Positions 26,440 to 36,012 of a DNA stretch of 64,000 nucleotides are shown here, piece by piece. Where the stretch lies: assembly GCF_017161325.1 (NCBI RefSeq), contig NZ_CP045670.1, positions 2,039,367 to 2,103,366 of the forward strand. The letters run 5' to 3'. Origin of the DNA: Treponema pedis. GTDB lineage: Bacteria; Spirochaetota; Spirochaetia; Treponematales; Treponemataceae. The notes under the pieces were generated by a model. That model saw only the letters and a list, made by a program, of their open reading frames with translations. It made no database searches and was not told the DNA's origin. The stretch's first letter is position 1. Each line of letters begins with the position of its first letter. The position numbers were made by a program, and so were the translations under genes.

Positions 26440-26473
26440 AAACGGTTTTTACCGATTTCGGCACAAACCGTTT
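26440..26473 (-). terminator. Probable terminator at the end of the importer operon
   Basis: AAACGGTTT (26473-26465 on the minus strand) pairs with AAACCGTTT (26448-26440). A T-rich tail ATTGTTTGTTTTAT follows. The stem spans the stop codon of the oppF-type gene. Confidence 0.55.
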
Positions 26474-27258
26474 AAACTCGGAACGGAATTTACAAGCTGT
26501 CTTGTATATTCATGCTCCGGATTTAAAAATATTTTTTCCGTCAGGTTTTCTTCTACAATATTTCCGTTTTTTAAAATAACAACCCTGTCGGCAATATTTT
26601 TTATTACGGATAAATCATGAGAAATAAATAAAATACTCAATTTATAATTTTTTTGTAATTTTTTTAAAAGCTTTAATATCCGTATTTGAACGGGCACGTC
26701 CAATGCCGAAACGATTTCATCGGCAATTAAAAATTTAGGATTGACCGATAATGCCCGTATTATTGACAGCCTTTGCAGTTCACCTCCGCTTACCTCTCCC
26801 GGGAAACGTTTTAAAATTTCAGATTTCAAACCGAATTCTTTCATAAAATTTATAAGGCGCTCTTGCGCTTCTTTTTTTAAATAAAGTTTGTTTATAACGG
26901 GAGCTTCCAATAAAGAAGGTTTTAACTTAAGTTTCGGATTCATTGATGCAAACGGATTTTGAAATATCATCTGAATGTCGGTACGGTATTTTAAAAATTC
27001 TCTTTCCTTTATATTATCTATGCGCACTCCGTTAAATTGAACGGACCCGCAAGTGGGAGCTTCTATTTTTGTAATTATTTTAGCAACCGTAGTTTTACCG
27101 GAACCGCTTTCTCCGGCAAGTCCTACAATCTGTCCTCGATGTATTTTAAAAGAAATATTTTTCACCGCATGAACCGTTTCTCTCCTTTTAAAAATGCCTT
27201 TGCGTATCTCATAATCTTTTTTTAAATCTTTTACTTCCAATAAATATTTCATATACAT
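26449..27258 (-). CDS. Opp/Dpp/Nik-type ABC transporter ATPase (OppF/NikE position)
   Basis: 269 residues with Walker A GLAGESGSGKTT, signature VSGGELQRLSI and Walker B LIADEIVSALDV. It is one of the two ATPases driving the importer encoded with the four genes upstream. The ATG at 27258 overlaps the preceding gene's TAA by one base (TAATG), so translation is coupled. There is a short LNGLCRN tail in place of the usual C-terminal oligopeptide-binding extension (VPSLNGLCRN). Intact. Confidence 0.9.
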   Translation of the reverse strand: MYMKYLLEVKDLKKDYEIRKGIFKRRETVHAVKNISFKIHRGQIVGLAGESGSGKTTVAKIITKIEAPTCGSVQFNGVRIDNIKEREFLKYRTDIQMIFQNPFASMNPKLKLKPSLLEAPVINKLYLKKEAQERLINFMKEFGLKSEILKRFPGEVSGGELQRLSIIRALSVNPKFLIADEIVSALDVPVQIRILKLLKKLQKNYKLSILFISHDLSVIKNIADRVVILKNGNIVEENLTEKIFLNPEHEYTRQLVNSVPSLNGLCRNR

Positions 27259-28041
27259 TAGTTCCTCATCATCTGTTTTGCGGAGTTGACTAAAATTTCA
27301 GTGTATACATGTTTAGGCTTTATAAAAACATTTTCAGGATTACCCTTTTCTACAATTTCACCGTCTTTTAATACTATTATATCTTTACATATTTTTAAAG
27401 TCAAGCCGAAATTATGCGTGATATATATCAATGTAATATTTTTTTTATTGCATACCGATTGTATATAATTTATAAATTTCAGTTGATTTATTGCGTCTAA
27501 AGAAGTTGTAGGCTCATCGGCAATTAAAATTTTAGGACTGTTTAATAAACAGAGCGCAATTGCAGTCTGCTGTCTCATTCCTCCGCTATATTCATGAGGG
27601 TATTTATCGTAATCTTTAACCTTAGTGCTCATTCCCAGTTCTTCCAACAACGAAAAAACTTTTGTCAATGCTTTCCCCCTGCTGCTATTATTGTAAAGCC
27701 GTGCGGTTTCGACAAACTGCGTATATATTTTTTTTATAAGGATTTAACGAATTAATGGAATTTTGTAAAATTATAGAAATATTTTTAGAACAAAAAACTC
27801 TTTTCTCTTTTTCCGAAAGAGTTAAAATATCGGTTTGTCCCTCTACAATTATTTTCCCTGTTACCTCGCTTAATTTCGGCAAAAGAGAGGTTATTGCATA
27901 CATCATGACGGTTTTACCCGAACCGCTTACTCCTATAATGCCTAAAGATTGTCCTTCCTTGACGGTAAAATCAATATTTTTAAGAATTTCAGTTCCGTTT
28001 ATAAATACCGATAAATTTTCTATTTGCAATATGTTTTTCAT
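27258..28041 (-). pseudogene. Opp/Dpp/Nik-type ABC transporter ATPase (OppD/NikD position), frameshifted
   Basis: The 5' part (28041-27688) has Walker A GVSGSGKT and the Q-loop region ILQNSINSLNPY. It then hits a run of eight As on the minus strand (plus-strand Ts 27728-27735) and stops at 27688. With seven As the reading runs KKIYTQFVETARLYNNSSRGKALTKV into the 3' part, which has YSGGMRQQTAIA and LIADEPTTSLD. The restored length is 260 residues. One base is the only defect, and all catalytic motifs survive in the restored frame. Confidence 0.85.
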
Positions 28042-28050
28042 TTTTATCCT

Positions 28051-28814
28051 TTAAAAAAAATCCCGGTCATCAAAAAGAAAATGGAAAGCCGAAGCTAAAA
28101 TAAAAATAGCCGCCGCAGGCCAAAATATTAAAACGGGTTTATCTACAATGAAAATTCTATAGGTATACAACATTGTACCCCAATCCGCATTTGTAATATC
28201 CGCGCCCAAACCTATAAAAGTTAAAGATGCATACTGAAGGATTATTCCTCCGGCCTTCGTACTTAATGTAGTAAATAAGTGCGGTAAAATATTAGGTAAG
28301 ATATGTTTAAACAAAATTCTTCCGTTGCCAATACCCAATATTTTTTCGGCTTGAATGAATTCGGCATTTTTTAAATTCTTTGTTAATATTGCAGCCTGGT
28401 TTGAATAAACTCCTATATCGGAAATACCTATGGCCAAACTTGCGGTAATAGGAGTCAATCCTAAAGCGGAGGCAATAATCAATGCGGCAATAAATGAAGG
28501 AATTATTAAAAACATATCGGTTATAAGTTTAATAAACATCTCCGTATTCTTTCCGCAAAAGCCGCCGGCTAATCCGAGTATTATTCCTATTATAAATGAA
28601 ATACTTGAAGCCGTAACAACTACGGTTATTGTTCTAATAAAACCTATTACAATTAGAGAATATATATCTCTTCCCAAGTGGTCCGTACCGAAAAAATTAG
28701 TGCCGCTGACAGGAGAAAATGTATTTTTCAAATCCACATGCTTTACATTTTGAAGGGGTAAAAAAACATAACAATACAGCATATAAAAATTAAAACAAAA
28801 AAAATACGTTTCAT
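28051..28814 (-). pseudogene. Opp/Dpp/Nik-type ABC transporter permease (OppC position), frameshifted near its N terminus
   Basis: The expected start is the ATG at 28814, overlapping the upstream TGA as ATGA, with MKRIFFVLIFICCIVMF as the first membrane helix. A run of seven Ts on the minus strand (plus-strand As 28760-28766) then shifts the frame. With eight Ts it joins FLPLQNVKHVDLKN and the main permease frame, 254 residues in all. The main frame has the FGTDHLGRD motif and the EAA-like loop KNAEFIQAEKILGIGNGRILFKHILPN that contacts the ATPases. Beginning at the internal ATG 28782 would delete the first helix. Confidence 0.8.
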
Positions 28815-29743
28815 CTTTGTCTTCTATCCAATAAGATTAAAACAAATTCCAATAAAAAATGTACAAAAAACATCCATATCGCAACTGCAATAATATATGC
28901 CTGAATGACATTATAATCCCTTCGCATAATACTTTCTATTAAGAAAAAACTTATTCCCGGTATTGTAAAAATAAATTCCATAACCGCAGAGCCTCCTATG
29001 ACCCATGCGCATTTTGAAATCGTCAGCGAAATTAAACCTATAAGAGCCGGTTTACAACCTTCATTTAATAAGGCCTTTTTAACCGTAAAACCTCTTGAAA
29101 CCGCAAAAATAAAATAAGACTCCTCCGTTACTTTTTTAAAATGACTTTTAACATTTCTGCTTAAACTTCCCATATTCCCGAACATAATTAAAAGCATCGC
29201 CGAAGTAATTTTTATACCGTTATTGCCTGTAAATATTTTTAAAAGTTTATATTTAACACCTATAAAATATATAAGAATAACGGCAAGTATAAAAACGGGC
29301 ACGGTTTGATTTATAATTACAAAAATTCTTGTAATAAAATCTGCGCATCCCCTTTCTTTTAAAGCCGCCTTATAACCCAGATAAAAAGACAGAGCGGCTC
29401 CTAACAAAAGGCCGCCTAAACCTATGCCGATTGAATACGGAAGACGTTTAATAAATTCGGTTTTAACGGGTTGTCTTGTAAGCATGGATACACCTAAATC
29501 GCCTTTAATCAGACGGCTTGTCCATATTAAATATTGTTCCGGCAAAGATTTATCCAAACCCCACTCATATTCCAAAAAACTTATATTCTCCCGAGTAGGA
29601 GGAAGCTGACGGGAGGTAAGTAAAATCTGAACCGGAGATGTAGGCATTGCCCTGCTTATCCCGAAAGCAAACAGGGTAGCACCTAAAAAAACAATACAAC
29701 ATTTTATAAAAAAATTAAAGCAATATTTTATCTCCGGTTTCAT
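28811..29743 (-). CDS. Opp/Dpp/Nik-type ABC transporter permease (OppB/NikB position)
   Basis: 310 residues, six membrane helices. The N-terminal TM1 is followed by PTSPVQILL and ERLPYSIGIGL-like sequences, and the EAA loop is YFIFAVSRGFTVKKALLNEGCKPALI. It forms the inner-membrane channel with the OppC-type partner. Its start lies 7 bp after the binding-protein gene, and its stop overlaps the next ATG. Confidence 0.92.
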   Translation of the reverse strand: MKPEIKYCFNFFIKCCIVFLGATLFAFGISRAMPTSPVQILLTSRQLPPTRENISFLEYEWGLDKSLPEQYLIWTSRLIKGDLGVSMLTRQPVKTEFIKRLPYSIGIGLGGLLLGAALSFYLGYKAALKERGCADFITRIFVIINQTVPVFILAVILIYFIGVKYKLLKIFTGNNGIKITSAMLLIMFGNMGSLSRNVKSHFKKVTEESYFIFAVSRGFTVKKALLNEGCKPALIGLISLTISKCAWVIGGSAVMEFIFTIPGISFFLIESIMRRDYNVIQAYIIAVAIWMFFVHFLLEFVLILLDRRQR

Positions 29744-29750
29744 TTTAAAT

Positions 29751-31244
29751 TTATTTTACAAATAATTCAGAGTTAACGATATAATAATCGCCGCAATAAG
29801 GCTTGTAATTTTTAAGTCTGTCTGAAAGAGCAATATGCCATTGCGGGTCTACAAGATACAAAACCGGAAGGTCCGTAAAAATTATTTCCTGAATATCTTT
29901 TGCATAACTTATTTTTTTATCAAAATCTACGGAACCCATTTCTTTTAAAAGCTCATCCACCTTTGCGGAATTATATCTTGAAAAATTCTTAGCCTGTTCG
30001 CTTCTGAAAAACTGATTTAAAAAGAAAGACGGGTCTCCCGTAGGAGCCGTATGCTGCGCATATAATATTAAATCGAATTCTCCGGACTTTGCCTTTCCGT
30101 CTATATTATCTACAATTTCGGTATACGGCTTAATTCCAAGTTCCTGCATTTGTGAAGCCATTATCTGCATAATTACCGTAAGGTCAGGACGCGAAGGATA
30201 GGTTACAAGTTTAAGCTCCAATTTTTTACCGGCCTTTTCTCTAATTCCGTCGCTTCCCATAATCCAGCCGGCTTCATCTAAAATTTTTTGAGCCCTTTGT
30301 TTATCATACTTTAAACTGCAATTTCCCGCAAACTTATAATATGAAGCAAAAATACCCGTCGGAATGCGGCCGCCCTTTAATGCGGTAATATAATCCTCTC
30401 TGTTTAACCCGAAATTTAAAGCGGTTCTCACATTTATATCACTAAGAATATTTGAAGCCGTATTTACTATACCGAAATACTGATAGCCGGCATCAATAGT
30501 TTTTACGATATGCTTTTCCGCTTCAAGCATTTTTGCGACTTCAGGCGTTACCGTAAAAGCCATATCCAATTCACCTGCCGAATATGCAAGTTTCATAGCG
30601 GCCTCATCTTTAAATAATTTTATTATAACCTTACTCCTGTTTTCGGCATTCGGATAATACGGATTCGGCTCTAAAACCAGTTCATTGCCTGCATCTATTT
30701 TCTCAATAATATACGGACCCGTAAAAACAAATTTACCGTTTTCCAATCTTTTAAATACCACATTGCTCCATTCCGCAAAAACGGATTTTATACTTTCTGC
30801 AGGTCTTTCGGTTTTAATTTCAAACTCAAAGTCGCTTAAAGGCATAAAAGTTATAATACCTGCGGTTGCATTGGAAAATTTATTCTTTTCCATTATTTCA
30901 TTCATTGCGCCGCAAAGAGTTTTTGCATTCACCGTTTCTCCGTCTGAAAATTTTGCCTCTTCTTTCATAAGGGCTTTCCACTTTAAATCATCAATCCGTT
31001 CAACTTCTTTAATAAAGCGCGAATATAAATTACCGCTTTCATCAAGCATATAAACGGTTTCGCTTATACCTGAACTTGTCATAGACCACGGGACACTTGC
31101 GTTAAGAGGGCCTTCAGCTTCCAAAATCCATGTTTGACCTATATATATAGGTCTTTCGGTTTCGGCTTTACCGCTTTCTTTATTCGAGCAGCTTAACACG
31201 AGCAAAAGAGCCGCTGCCGATAAAACAAATTTTATTTTTTTCAT
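29751..31244 (-). CDS. Extracytoplasmic solute-binding lipoprotein, peptide/nickel (family 5) type
   Basis: Start ATG 31244, since GGAGAG lies 9 bases upstream; 497 residues. The lipobox is LVLSC, so it is lipid-anchored. Family 5 features include the ETVYMLDESGNLYSRFIKEVE region, KFSDGETVNAKTL, and LVTYPSRPDLTVIMQIMASQMQELGI. It delivers peptides, nickel chelates or similar ligands to the B-C-D-F importer. The ligand cannot be told; a few NikA-like phrases are seen, but no metal ligands are certain. It is the first gene of the five-gene operon, with its promoter at 31268-31296. Confidence 0.9.
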   Translation of the reverse strand: MKKIKFVLSAAALLLVLSCSNKESGKAETERPIYIGQTWILEAEGPLNASVPWSMTSSGISETVYMLDESGNLYSRFIKEVERIDDLKWKALMKEEAKFSDGETVNAKTLCGAMNEIMEKNKFSNATAGIITFMPLSDFEFEIKTERPAESIKSVFAEWSNVVFKRLENGKFVFTGPYIIEKIDAGNELVLEPNPYYPNAENRSKVIIKLFKDEAAMKLAYSAGELDMAFTVTPEVAKMLEAEKHIVKTIDAGYQYFGIVNTASNILSDINVRTALNFGLNREDYITALKGGRIPTGIFASYYKFAGNCSLKYDKQRAQKILDEAGWIMGSDGIREKAGKKLELKLVTYPSRPDLTVIMQIMASQMQELGIKPYTEIVDNIDGKAKSGEFDLILYAQHTAPTGDPSFFLNQFFRSEQAKNFSRYNSAKVDELLKEMGSVDFDKKISYAKDIQEIIFTDLPVLYLVDPQWHIALSDRLKNYKPYCGDYYIVNSELFVK

Positions 31245-31267
31245 ATTTATCACTCTCCGAGTTTTAT

Positions 31268-31296
31268 ATACTATATCAACGAATATAAAAAGTCAA
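31268..31296 (-). promoter_or_regulatory. Promoter of the five-gene importer operon
   Basis: Minus strand: TTGACT (31296-31291), 17-bp spacer, TAGTAT (31273-31268). Confidence 0.75.
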
Positions 31297-31337
31297 CCGC
31301 AGCTTTGTTGTAAATATAATTTTTTTAACTTATAATC

Positions 31338-31366
31338 TTGATTAAAAAGCGTTTTAAGTATATATT
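31338..31366 (+). promoter_or_regulatory. Promoter of tldD
   Basis: TTGATT (31338-31343), 17-bp spacer, TATATT (31361-31366). Divergent from the importer promoter. Confidence 0.6.
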
Positions 31367-31420
31367 TATTTTAGATAATTATATATACCTGTTATAAATT
31401 TTATTAAGGACTGTTTTTAT

Positions 31421-32848
31421 ATGAAAGCAACAATGTCTCAATTTTTAATTGAAAGTAAACCCCTGCTTAAAAAGCTTATAGAAGAACTTTCTAATGAATT
31501 TAAGTATGTTTCCGTTCTAGGAAGCGATTCAAAGGGAGAGGCTTTTTCGGTAAGAAAAAATGCCGTGTCGGTGAGCGATTCCTTTTCTACCGAAAGAGGT
31601 TTCGTTTTGCGCGTTTATAACGGCATTGGTTATTCCGAGTATTCTTTTAACACTCTCGATATCGAAGAAATAAAGAAGAATATAAGGCAAATTGCAAAAG
31701 ACGATATTGAATTTTTAAAATCCGACAATTGCGATATTACAAAATATCCGGTAATTGAAGAAGAAAAAATTACAAAAAGTTTTTATGCTGAAGTAAAAGA
31801 AAGTTTTAATTCCGTTACTTCGGAACAAAAAATTAGACGACTTGAAAAGATTATGAAAGCGGGCTTTGATTATTGCCCGTCAATGATAGACTTTCAAGTA
31901 CGCTATGAAGAAGTTTCCGTATGCAAAATATTCCTTTCACAAAAAAAAGATTTGGAACAATCTTATGTTTATGCGATTTCGTATCTTATTCCGTATTTGA
32001 AAAAAGGTGAAGAAGTAAAATACAGTTTTAAAGCATTTTCAGGTAATTGCGGAATGGAGCTTTTGCATACTGTGGAAAAAGCTGTAAAAACGAGTATAGA
32101 CTCTACAATGGAGCTTTTGCAAGCGGAAAAAATTAAACCCGGAGTATATGAAATTATTTGTAAACAGGACGTTACAGGTCTTATTGCGCATGAAGCTTTC
32201 GGACACGGCGTAGAAATGGATATGTTCGTAAAAGAAAGAGCCAAGGCAAAAGAGTTTATAAATAAAAAAGTCGCTTCCGAAATTACGGATATGCACGACG
32301 GAGCGGCGGCTGCCGAACAGGTTTCTTCATATCTTTTTGACGACGAAGGTACTCTTGCACAAGATACTCAGATTATCGAAAAGGGAATTTTAAAACGCGG
32401 AATTTGCGATATGCTTTCCGCTTTAAGCTTAGGCGTAAAACCCACAGGCAACGGCAAGCGTGAATCGTTTGAGCGAAAGGCTTATACAAGAATGACAAAT
32501 ACGTTTTTCGGTACAAAAAATTCCACACTGGAAGAAATGATAAAATCGGTTAACTCAGGCTATCTTTTGGACGGATACTTTAGCGGAATGGAAGACCCGA
32601 AAAACTGGGGTATTCAGTGTGCGGTGGAAAAAGGTTATGAAATAAAAGACGGAAAACTTACAGGTAAAATTGTAGGGCCTATTTTTTTAACCGGTTATGT
32701 GCCTGAACTTCTTTCTTCCATTTCGATGATTTCAGGTGAAGAAGATTTTCAACTCGGAGGTTCAGGTTTTTGCGGTAAGGGATATAAAGAATATGTACGC
32801 ACTTCGGCAGGCGGCGCATATATTAAGGCTGTAGGGAGATTGGGCTAA
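31421..32848 (+). CDS. tldD: Metalloprotease TldD
   Basis: 475 residues. TldD and TldE form a heterodimeric cytoplasmic zinc protease that trims unfolded or modified peptides. The zinc site is HEAFGHGVEMD (about residues 256-266). The conserved C-terminal block GSGFCGKGYKEYVRTSAGG supplies a further ligand region. Start ATG with AAGGA upstream. tldE begins on the next base after the stop, so the subunits are co-translated. No peptide substrate gene (for example a RiPP precursor) is seen nearby. Confidence 0.92.
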   Translation: MKATMSQFLIESKPLLKKLIEELSNEFKYVSVLGSDSKGEAFSVRKNAVSVSDSFSTERGFVLRVYNGIGYSEYSFNTLDIEEIKKNIRQIAKDDIEFLKSDNCDITKYPVIEEEKITKSFYAEVKESFNSVTSEQKIRRLEKIMKAGFDYCPSMIDFQVRYEEVSVCKIFLSQKKDLEQSYVYAISYLIPYLKKGEEVKYSFKAFSGNCGMELLHTVEKAVKTSIDSTMELLQAEKIKPGVYEIICKQDVTGLIAHEAFGHGVEMDMFVKERAKAKEFINKKVASEITDMHDGAAAAEQVSSYLFDDEGTLAQDTQIIEKGILKRGICDMLSALSLGVKPTGNGKRESFERKAYTRMTNTFFGTKNSTLEEMIKSVNSGYLLDGYFSGMEDPKNWGIQCAVEKGYEIKDGKLTGKIVGPIFLTGYVPELLSSISMISGEEDFQLGGSGFCGKGYKEYVRTSAGGAYIKAVGRLG

Positions 32849-34145
32849 ATGAAAGAAAAAATTATTTCGATTTTAAAAAAGCAAAACATAAGCGGCTATA
32901 GAACGGTAATTTCAAAAACCCGTTCCGCCGAAATGTTTTTTGTAAAAAACAAAATGGATATGAACAGGGCAAAAAACGTTACACATATTCTTCTTACCGT
33001 TTACAAAGATTTTGAAGAAAACGGTAAAAAATACAGAGGTTCAGCCGATGTAAAAATACCTCCTACTATGAGTTGTGAAGAAATTATAAAAAAAATAGAA
33101 GCGGCGGCTTTCGCGGCTGGTTTTGTAAAAAATGAATGGTACCCTTTGGCAAAACCTTCAACGGAAAAGCCGTTTAAAATTACTTCCTCATTCGATACGG
33201 AAAATTTAAACGGGGAGCTTATTAAAATTAAAAATTCAATTTACAAAAAACGCAGCACAAAGGCTGAGTTAAATTCGGCGGAAATTTTTATCGATAACAT
33301 AGAAGTGCAAATTATCAATTCCGAAGGCATAGATGTAAATTATAAAAAAATATAACGGATTTATCGAAGTTATTACGAACTGTTCTATCGGAAAAGAAGA
33401 TGTTGAAATTTACGGAGCTTCTTCTTTTGCAACCGAAAGCGAAAGCCTTATAGATGAGATGATTACAAATCAGCTTAAAGAAACGGAAGAACGAGCCGCA
33501 GCACAAAAGGCAAAACACCTTAATTCGATTAACGTTATCATTACCAATAAGGCTGTAGCTTCCTTTTTTAACTTTTATATCGAACAAAGCTCCGCTTCTA
33601 TGGTTTATACGAAATCTTCCCGCGCAAAATTAGGTGTAAATTTTCAAGGGGAAGAAATTAAGGGAGATAAGGTAAATATTAAACTTGTTCCCAATTTGCA
33701 TAATTCGCCTTCTTCAGCTCCATACGATTCGGACGGGCTTTTACTTAAAGAGCATGAGCTTTTTAAAGACGGCATCGTAAAAACTTACCACGGCTCTCTC
33801 CGTTTTTCGCATTATTTAAATGTTGCTCCTACCGGAAAAATAGACAATTTTGAAGTGTCGGCCGGAACAAAGACGGAAGCCGAATTAAAAGCACAACCCT
33901 ATTTGGAAATTTTAACCTTTTCGGATTTTTTCCAAGACAGCATAACGGGAGACTTCGGCGGAGAGTTCAGGCTCGCCCGTTACTTTGACGGAAAAGAAAT
34001 TCATATTGTAAATAACGGTTCGATTTCGGGAAATATGTTCGAGGCTCAAAAAGAATTCTTTTTTACAAAGGAAACGGTTCAACTCTCAAATTATTCGGGG
34101 CCTAAAAGCGTAATGATTCCCGATATGGAAGTTTTAGGTGAGTAA
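32849..34145 (+). pseudogene. tldE: TldE/PmbA partner subunit, frameshifted
   Basis: The first frame (32849-33355) ends just after GIDVNYKK because of a run of seven As (33344-33350). With six As it reads NYKKYNGFIEVITNCSIGKEDVEIYGASSF and joins the frame ending at 34145, giving 431 residues. TldE resembles TldD but lacks the HExxxH zinc motif, and none is seen here. The C-terminal half has the conserved LGVNFQGEEI and GEFRLARYFDGKEIHIVNNGSISGNMFE. A break in TldE alone would disable the complex, so an error is likely. Confidence 0.85.
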
Positions 34146-34153
34146 ATATTAAA

Positions 34154-34186
34154 AAAAATGCCGCTTCGGTGCAAAGCGGCATTTTT
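34154..34186. terminator. Bidirectional terminator between tldE and the selenoprotein gene
   Basis: A 10-bp perfect stem AATGCCGCTT/AAGCGGCATT (34157-34166 with 34174-34183), flanked by an A run on one side and a T run on the other. Confidence 0.85.
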
Positions 34187-34264
34187 CCTTTAAAATCGGG
34201 ACAAGGCTAAAAAAAATCAACAACCTCACCCGCAAAACTTTAATTCTTTTATATCGCTTATAAT

Positions 34265-34549
34265 TTAATAAGCCATACCCTGTACTACAAGAGATTCTTT
34301 CCATAAAAAGCGTTTTGCAGATATAGTAAGAGTATCGTCATTTGCAATTACACCTTTTTTTACATATACGGAAATTTCATCAACCTGTATTAAATTAAAA
34401 TCATCGATTTTACTCGGCTGCCCGACAAGCACGGTCGGTTGCGGTTCTCCGGTACCTCACGAAGCGCAGCCTTTTAAAAAAAGATAAACGGAATTTTTTC
34501 CCGTTTCACTGATAATTTTTTTTGCATTCTGTTCTATAATTATACGCAT
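34265..34549 (-). CDS. Candidate selenoprotein (in-frame UGA), small HesB/IscA-like or CC/Se-motif protein
   Basis: 95 codons, 94 residues if the UGA at codon 31 (34459-34457) is read as selenocysteine. Before it: MRIIIEQNAKKIISETGKN then SVYLFLKGCAS. After it: GTGEPQPTVLVGQPSKID, DFNLIQVDEISVYVKKGV and a closing LWKESLVVQGMAY, ending at a TAA. The motif is C-A-S-U, a CxxU redox pair. The length and beta pattern before and after the UGA form one continuous small domain like the HesB-related families known to include selenoproteins. A hairpin with a 7-base loop sits 18 nt after the UGA. AAGGAAG precedes the ATG, which lies 2 bp after the tcyP stop, so the two are coupled. The alternative is a Cys gene killed by TGC/TGT to TGA; the intact downstream frame argues against decay. 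The function may be thiol/selenol chemistry linked to cystine uptake (inference). Confidence 0.72.
34422..34438 (-). promoter_or_regulatory. Bacterial SECIS-like hairpin
   Basis: On the mRNA sense, CCGAC-CGTGCTT-GTCGG: a perfect 5-bp stem with a 7-base loop whose second base is G. It starts 18 nt after the UGA. This fits the loose bacterial SECIS rule (short stem, G in the first two loop bases, loop about 16-37 nt from UGA). Confidence 0.5.
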
Positions 34550-34551
34550 AG

Positions 34552-35943
34552 TTACACTTCCTTTTTATCTTCATTAAAAATTTCCGTATTCAATTCTTTC
34601 ATTGTTTTGGCCGTAACAACTCCGGCTACAATTGAACCGTTTACGTTCAAAGAGGTTCTACCCATATCAATTAAGGGTTCTATGGCAACAAGCAAGCCCG
34701 CCAAGCCTACAGGCATTCCCATCGCGGAAAGAACCGTCAAAGCGGCAAAAGTTGCCCCTCCGCCTACACCCGCAATACCGAAAGAAGCAAAAGTTACTAC
34801 AATTGCCAGTTTTATTAAAAAGGTCGGGTCCAAAGGAGATATACCTAAAGACGGAGCAATCATAACGGCAAGCATAGCAGGATATATTCCGGCACAACCG
34901 TTTTGTCCTATACTTGTTCCCAATGACGCCGATAAATTGGCAATTCCCTCAGGCACTCCTATTTTTTCAATCTGCGTTTTTACGGTTAAAGGAAGGGTTC
35001 CGGCGGAAGACCTGGATATAAAGCCGAACATAAGAGGCTCCAAAGCTTTTTTTAAATATTTAACCGGGTTTATACCGAATAAGGCTAAAATTACAAGATG
35101 AATTATAAACATAATAATTAAAGCGGCATACGAAGCAAGAACGAATTTTATCAATCTGAAAATATCGCTATAATTACTGCTTGAAGCTATATTTGCCATT
35201 AAAGCAAATACACCGTAAGGAGTCAACCGCAAGATTATTTGAACAAGCCGCATAATTATATCATGAAGCATTTGCACAAAATCTCCGAATTTTTCCGCAG
35301 GCTCTCTTTTAATCCTACGCAGCTGAACCGTAGCAATACCCAGCATAGCTGCAAAAAAAACGGTTGCAAGTGTGGAATTACCGCCCTGCCCCGTCATAGC
35401 GTAAAACGGATTCGTAGGTATAATTTCTATAATTTGCTGCTGTATGGGCTTTGAAGAAAAATCGTCCAACTTCTTTTCAAGTAATGCGCCCCTTGCCTGC
35501 TCGGCTTCCCCGGCCTGCAAATCTCCGGCTTTCAGTCCGAAACCGACAGTTACGAAGGCTCCTACAAAGGCTGAAACGGCAGTTGTAATAAGCAAAACCG
35601 CAAGCACTCTACCCGCAGTTTTTCCGAGGTTTCCGGTTTTTTGATTTATAATTGCACCCAAAATTGAAATAAATACCAACGGAATAACAATCATTCTCAA
35701 TAATCTTACATAACCTGAACCTATAATTCCTATCCATGAATTGGATTTTGAAATAACGGGACTGCCGAACCCGTAAATCAGTTGAAAGGCGACTCCGATA
35801 ATGATACCCAAAATCAAGGCTGTCATAACCCTAACGGTAAAAGATAAATTTCTTTTTTTCATAAATATCAGCAATACCGTTAGAATTGCGAAAATTATAA
35901 CATTAACCGCAGTCAATATTACATTTTGGTCAATACCTGACAT
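34552..35943 (-). CDS. tcyP: L-cystine:cation symporter, TcyP/YhcL-like
   Basis: 463 residues, about ten membrane helices, in the dicarboxylate/amino-acid:cation symporter family. It closely follows the Bacillus TcyP pattern end to end. Shared phrases are SFTxRVxTALxLGIxxGxxxQLIYG, VRLLRMIVIPLVFISILGA, SRSSAGTLPL, SIGQNGCAGIYPAMLAVMIAP and EPLIDMGRTSLNVNGS. This makes cystine a better call than glutamate or a C4 acid. It is an inner-membrane, sodium or proton driven importer supplying cysteine. The ATG has AGGAGA upstream, and the promoter carries an 8-3-8 palindrome over the -10. It forms an operon with the selenoprotein candidate. Confidence 0.88.
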   Translation of the reverse strand: MSGIDQNVILTAVNVIIFAILTVLLIFMKKRNLSFTVRVMTALILGIIIGVAFQLIYGFGSPVISKSNSWIGIIGSGYVRLLRMIVIPLVFISILGAIINQKTGNLGKTAGRVLAVLLITTAVSAFVGAFVTVGFGLKAGDLQAGEAEQARGALLEKKLDDFSSKPIQQQIIEIIPTNPFYAMTGQGGNSTLATVFFAAMLGIATVQLRRIKREPAEKFGDFVQMLHDIIMRLVQIILRLTPYGVFALMANIASSSNYSDIFRLIKFVLASYAALIIMFIIHLVILALFGINPVKYLKKALEPLMFGFISRSSAGTLPLTVKTQIEKIGVPEGIANLSASLGTSIGQNGCAGIYPAMLAVMIAPSLGISPLDPTFLIKLAIVVTFASFGIAGVGGGATFAALTVLSAMGMPVGLAGLLVAIEPLIDMGRTSLNVNGSIVAGVVTAKTMKELNTEIFNEDKKEV

Positions 35944-36012
35944 AAATTTTCTCCTAACTCTTTTTTTATTCTCCCTCCGCAGCTTTTAACCTGCATCCGG
36001 CAAGGAGGATGC

